DNA of 58,410 nucleotides, taken from the NCBI GenBank assembly GCA_024277435.1, contig JAJRVJ010000015.1:1-58410 (forward strand), in the 5' to 3' direction. A model generated the notes under the pieces. It saw only the letters and a program-made list of their open reading frames with translations, was not told where the DNA came from and searched no databases. The number at the start of each line of letters is the position of its first letter. Within the stretch, counting starts at the first letter, position 1. The position numbers and the translations under genes were made by a program. Of the stretch, positions 56,981-58,410 are shown one piece after another. This DNA comes from Patescibacteria group bacterium (GTDB lineage Bacteria; Patescibacteriota; Patescibacteriia; UBA9570).

Positions 56981-57022
56981 CTCCCTCGGAAACAACGATG
57001 TATAGTCGTTGCTCCGAGGGAT
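56981..57022. repeat. Long near-perfect hairpin downstream of cassette D
   Basis: TCCCTCGGA-aa-CAACGA pairs with TCGTTG-c-TCCGAGGGA, 15 pairs around a 7-nt loop. A smaller hairpin (GCGTC/GACGC) lies between it and the stop of cassette D. No T-run follows on either strand, so it may be a boundary or RNA-stability element rather than a terminator. Confidence 0.6.
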
Positions 57023-57074
57023 GGTTCTGCACTGAATTACCCATAGTAAGGGTGCGTCGTGAGAGACGCTTCCC

Positions 57075-57386
57075 TTAGAGGGTTCCGCGCCAACCGCCCA
57101 GCTCGTCGAGCGGGATCATCTGGTCGGGGGCGGGCAGGCCGTGGCTGGCGTGGCAGGTGACGCAGTCTGTGGTGTTGCCAAAGTCCAGGGAGTTTGGCAT
57201 CGGCTTCCAGTAGTTGCCGTACTCGTTGTAGCCGCCCAGCTCGTCGTTGTCGCTCGGCATCAGCCCCTCGAACAGCCGGTTGTCCAGGTTCACCTGGACC
57301 TGCCAGGCCGAGGGCCGCCACCAGAAGGCGATGAGGATGATGGTGGCGAGGATGGCCGCGAATCGGCCGGTAGTCAAGGTCTTCAT
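57075..57386 (-). CDS. GC-rich small exported protein with CxxCH motif (103 aa), cassette D
   Basis: The ATG at 57386 is preceded by GAGGAGGA four bases upstream, the strongest ribosome binding site in the window. A basic start (MKTLTTGR) and a hydrophobic stretch (FAAILATIILIAFWW) predict a signal anchor. The outer part has NDELGGYNEYGNYWKPMPNS and then DCVTCHASHG, a single haem-c attachment motif CxxCH. No distal Met ligand partner can be assigned with confidence. A c-type haem protein would be odd in this lineage unless maturation genes exist elsewhere. GC-rich throughout; unlike all neighbours. Confidence 0.55.
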   Translation of the reverse strand: MKTLTTGRFAAILATIILIAFWWRPSAWQVQVNLDNRLFEGLMPSDNDELGGYNEYGNYWKPMPNSLDFGNTTDCVTCHASHGLPAPDQMIPLDELGGWRGTL

Positions 57387-57429
57387 GAATTCCTCCTCAG
57401 AGGGAAGCGGGATATCAGTGCGTTGGTTG

Positions 57430-57510
57430 AAGTGCACGCCCGCGGCGAGAGATTCAGAATGGCAAATATATAATGGCCTTCTGTAAATCCCTCCACGCGA
57501 GCGTACACTT
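57430..57510 (-). ncRNA. Structured RNA element D (P0-P1-P2) in the leader of cassette D
   Basis: Minus strand: P0, about 14-15 pairs (57496-57510 with 57430-57444); P1, GGAGGGAT (57487-57494) with AUCUCU-CG-CC (57444-57453); 3-nt linker; P2, CAGAAGGC (57476-57483) with GCC-A-UUCUG (57455-57463); 12-nt loop rich in UA. The same fold occurs at 58201-58252 with compensatory changes. Confidence 0.6.
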
Positions 57511-57540
57511 ACTCTAAAAAGAACGTTGAATGTTTTGTAT

Positions 57541-57614
57541 TTCACATCCAAAGATAATGTTCCTCCTAAACATTTTTTACAAAAATATGCGCATCCATTA
57601 TCTATGAATGTGAA
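57541..57614 (-). other. Long two-part stem upstream of element D
   Basis: TTCACAT (57541-57547) pairs with ATGTGAA (57608-57614) and AGATAAT (57552-57558) with ATTATCT (57597-57603), separated by symmetric 4-base internal loops. The enclosed loop contains TAGGAGGAAC on the minus strand and ATTTTT/AAAAAT. It lies in the presumed leader of cassette D. Confidence 0.5.
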
Positions 57615-57787
57615 AACTATTGAGATGGTTGCATCTCATTAAGAAAGCTCGTTAACTTAAATATATCAGATCGATAATCATAGTGATATCTTATTAATAT
57701 AATTAGTTACCTACTTCACTATTTACCAATCTATTACGTAATTGATAAATAGTGGGCAGGAGCGGAAGGAGGCGAGGCGATGAACGA
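57615..57787. other. AT-rich intergenic DNA between cassettes D and E
   Basis: No gene seen. Hairpins: TGAGATG/CATCTCA (about 57627-57645) and a 9-bp stem CACTATTTA/TAAATAGTG (about 57717-57752) that could end cassette E transcripts. Confidence 0.45.
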
Positions 57788-58075
57788 CTAGGTCGTTATA
57801 CCGCACTCGTTGCCACCTTCCGCGGGGAGCAGAGTATACTCCCGCTTCTTCCTGAGCGTCGGACCGAACCAGAACCAGGCCGAGAGGGCCGGGACTGCGA
57901 CGGTGGCGCCGAAGAAGAAGATCGCCGCCAGGCCGCTGTTGCAGCAGGGCGCCGATCCGGCGGCCCAGTCAGCGCAGGCGTCAACGCCACTGGCGAGCAT
58001 CGCCAGGGTGAATAGGCCGATGATGGCCCAGCCGGAGCGATCCGGACGGGAAGGGGTGAGGGTTCTTGCTGCCAT
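57788..58075 (-). CDS. GC-rich small membrane protein (95 aa), cassette E
   Basis: The start at 58075 has GGAG about 10 bases upstream, next to a perfect hairpin GAGCGTGG/CCACGCTC. Two hydrophobic segments are visible (WAIIGLFTLAMLASGVDA, residues 15-32, and GLAAIFFFGATVAVPALSAWFWF, about 48-70), with Cys residues near the first loop (ACADWAAGSAPCC) that suggest a disulphide outside the membrane. The C-terminus is charged. No family recognised. Local GC reaches 43 of 60 bases (57901-57960), far above the host genes. The stop codon is inside a small palindrome. Confidence 0.55.
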   Translation of the reverse strand: MAARTLTPSRPDRSGWAIIGLFTLAMLASGVDACADWAAGSAPCCNSGLAAIFFFGATVAVPALSAWFWFGPTLRKKREYTLLPAEGGNECGITT

Positions 58076-58200
58076 AAGAGGGTCTCTCCAATGGAGCGTG
58101 GCTAAGTCCACGCTCACTATCAGCTACGGAGTTCAGACGAAAAATAAATAGAGGTCTGCTCGCGTAGCTAGTAGCGGGCGTGGATTAGGAACCACCCACT

Positions 58201-58252
58201 GGTAGGAATCGAGGAAACGGTGAATATATATTGACCTTCCTACAATTCCTCC
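58201..58252 (-). ncRNA. Structured RNA element E (P1-P2) in the leader of cassette E
   Basis: Minus strand: P1, GGAGGAAT (58245-58252) with AUUCCU-A-CC (58201-58209); 3-nt linker; P2, AGGAAGGU (58234-58241) with ACC-GU-UUCCU (58212-58221); 12-nt UA-rich loop (58222-58233). GCUCGC just 5' can pair with GCGAGC further 3' as P0. Same architecture as element D. Confidence 0.6.
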
Positions 58253-58272
58253 CAGCGAGCGCTCAGCCGCAG

Positions 58273-58410
58273 CGTCACCGTTCCATATCTGGCGCGTTTT
58301 TTAATAGATTAAATCTAATACCTCAGACCATGTAGCCTGTTTTTTCATACTCAGTTCCATGGAACATTTTCCATTCAGATGCCTGAATGGATCACTGCAA
58401 TCGGTAAAAG
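58273..58410 (-). repeat. Terminal inverted repeat, right copy (138 bp)
   Basis: Exact reverse complement of positions 2-139. It lies upstream of cassette E, whereas the left copy lies downstream of cassette A; both copies border a GC-rich orphan gene unit. Confidence 0.9.

Noticed and set aside
57141-58015. Plus-strand open frames through cassettes D and E
   Set aside because: GC-rich DNA opens several frames; only the minus-strand frames have ribosome binding sites and sensible signal or membrane segments.

Overview
The window is a 58.4-kb, AT-rich piece of a small bacterial chromosome. It is most consistent with the Candidate Phyla Radiation (Patescibacteria, Parcubacteria-like). Reasons: dense short operons; UGA used as a stop (standard code 11); an IMP dehydrogenase with no CBS module; lamin-tail and FG-GAP surface proteins; many unrecognised small membrane proteins; few biosynthetic genes. 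The assignment is inference, because no 16S rRNA gene is present to settle it.

Layout. 1-1173: an inverted terminal repeat, a GC-rich orphan gene and the 23S leader. 1174-4329: 23S and 5S rRNA, no 16S, with a promoter of their own. 4.4-10.7 kb: GT39-like glycosyltransferase, two surface proteins (FG-GAP, Asp-box propeller) and a membrane protein. 10.8-14.8 kb: three HAD phosphatases, Maf, an unknown, a histidine phosphatase, tRNA-Leu(UAG). 14.9-20.4 kb: lipoprotein, a structured non-coding stretch with a GC-rich gene, lamin-tail protein, methyltransferase, asparaginase-domain protein, a 37-codon gene. 20.5-25.4 kb: polA, holA, rpsT. 25.5-30.7 kb: nucleotidyltransferase, uvrB, amidotransferase, cation/H+ antiporter. 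30.8-38.9 kb: ruvA, FemX-like transferase, sugar nucleotidyltransferase, YvcK-like protein, HAD, xseAB, LCP ligase, a PD-(D/E)XK and a DEDD nuclease. 38.6-42 kb: HhH protein, lexA, PerM-like permease, asparaginase. 42-46 kb: subtilase, membrane proteins, MgtC, MurE-like ligase. 46-56.9 kb: rpoB-rpoC, amidohydrolase, TauE-like permease, guaB. 56.9-58.4 kb: two GC-rich genes with structured leaders and the second inverted repeat.

Two gene-expression styles coexist. Most ordinary promoters place a TATACT-like -10 box about 6 nt before the ATG (leaderless mRNA), and internal operon genes lack Shine-Dalgarno sequences. In contrast, five short GC-rich orphan genes (140-466, 16510-16722, 23922-24134, 57075-57386, 57788-58075) sit in AT-rich intergenic DNA, have GGAG/GAGG-type ribosome binding sites, and mostly follow hairpin-rich leaders. 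The leaders of the last two share a two-stem RNA fold with compensatory base changes. This cassette-like set is the best candidate for something undescribed.

Other points for attention: an in-frame TAA in rpoB; a lexA promoter with a TTCGG-N6-TTCGG operator between -35 and -10 followed by a long structured leader; a terminator-like hairpin abutting the rpoB start codon; a 182-bp convergent overlap between two real-looking genes; a perfect 138-bp inverted repeat at the two window ends. Replication and repair genes (polA, holA, uvrB, ruvA, xseAB, lexA and the two nucleases) and envelope genes (FemX-like, nucleotidyltransferase, YvcK, LCP, MurE-like, GT39, surface proteins) dominate the ordinary part.
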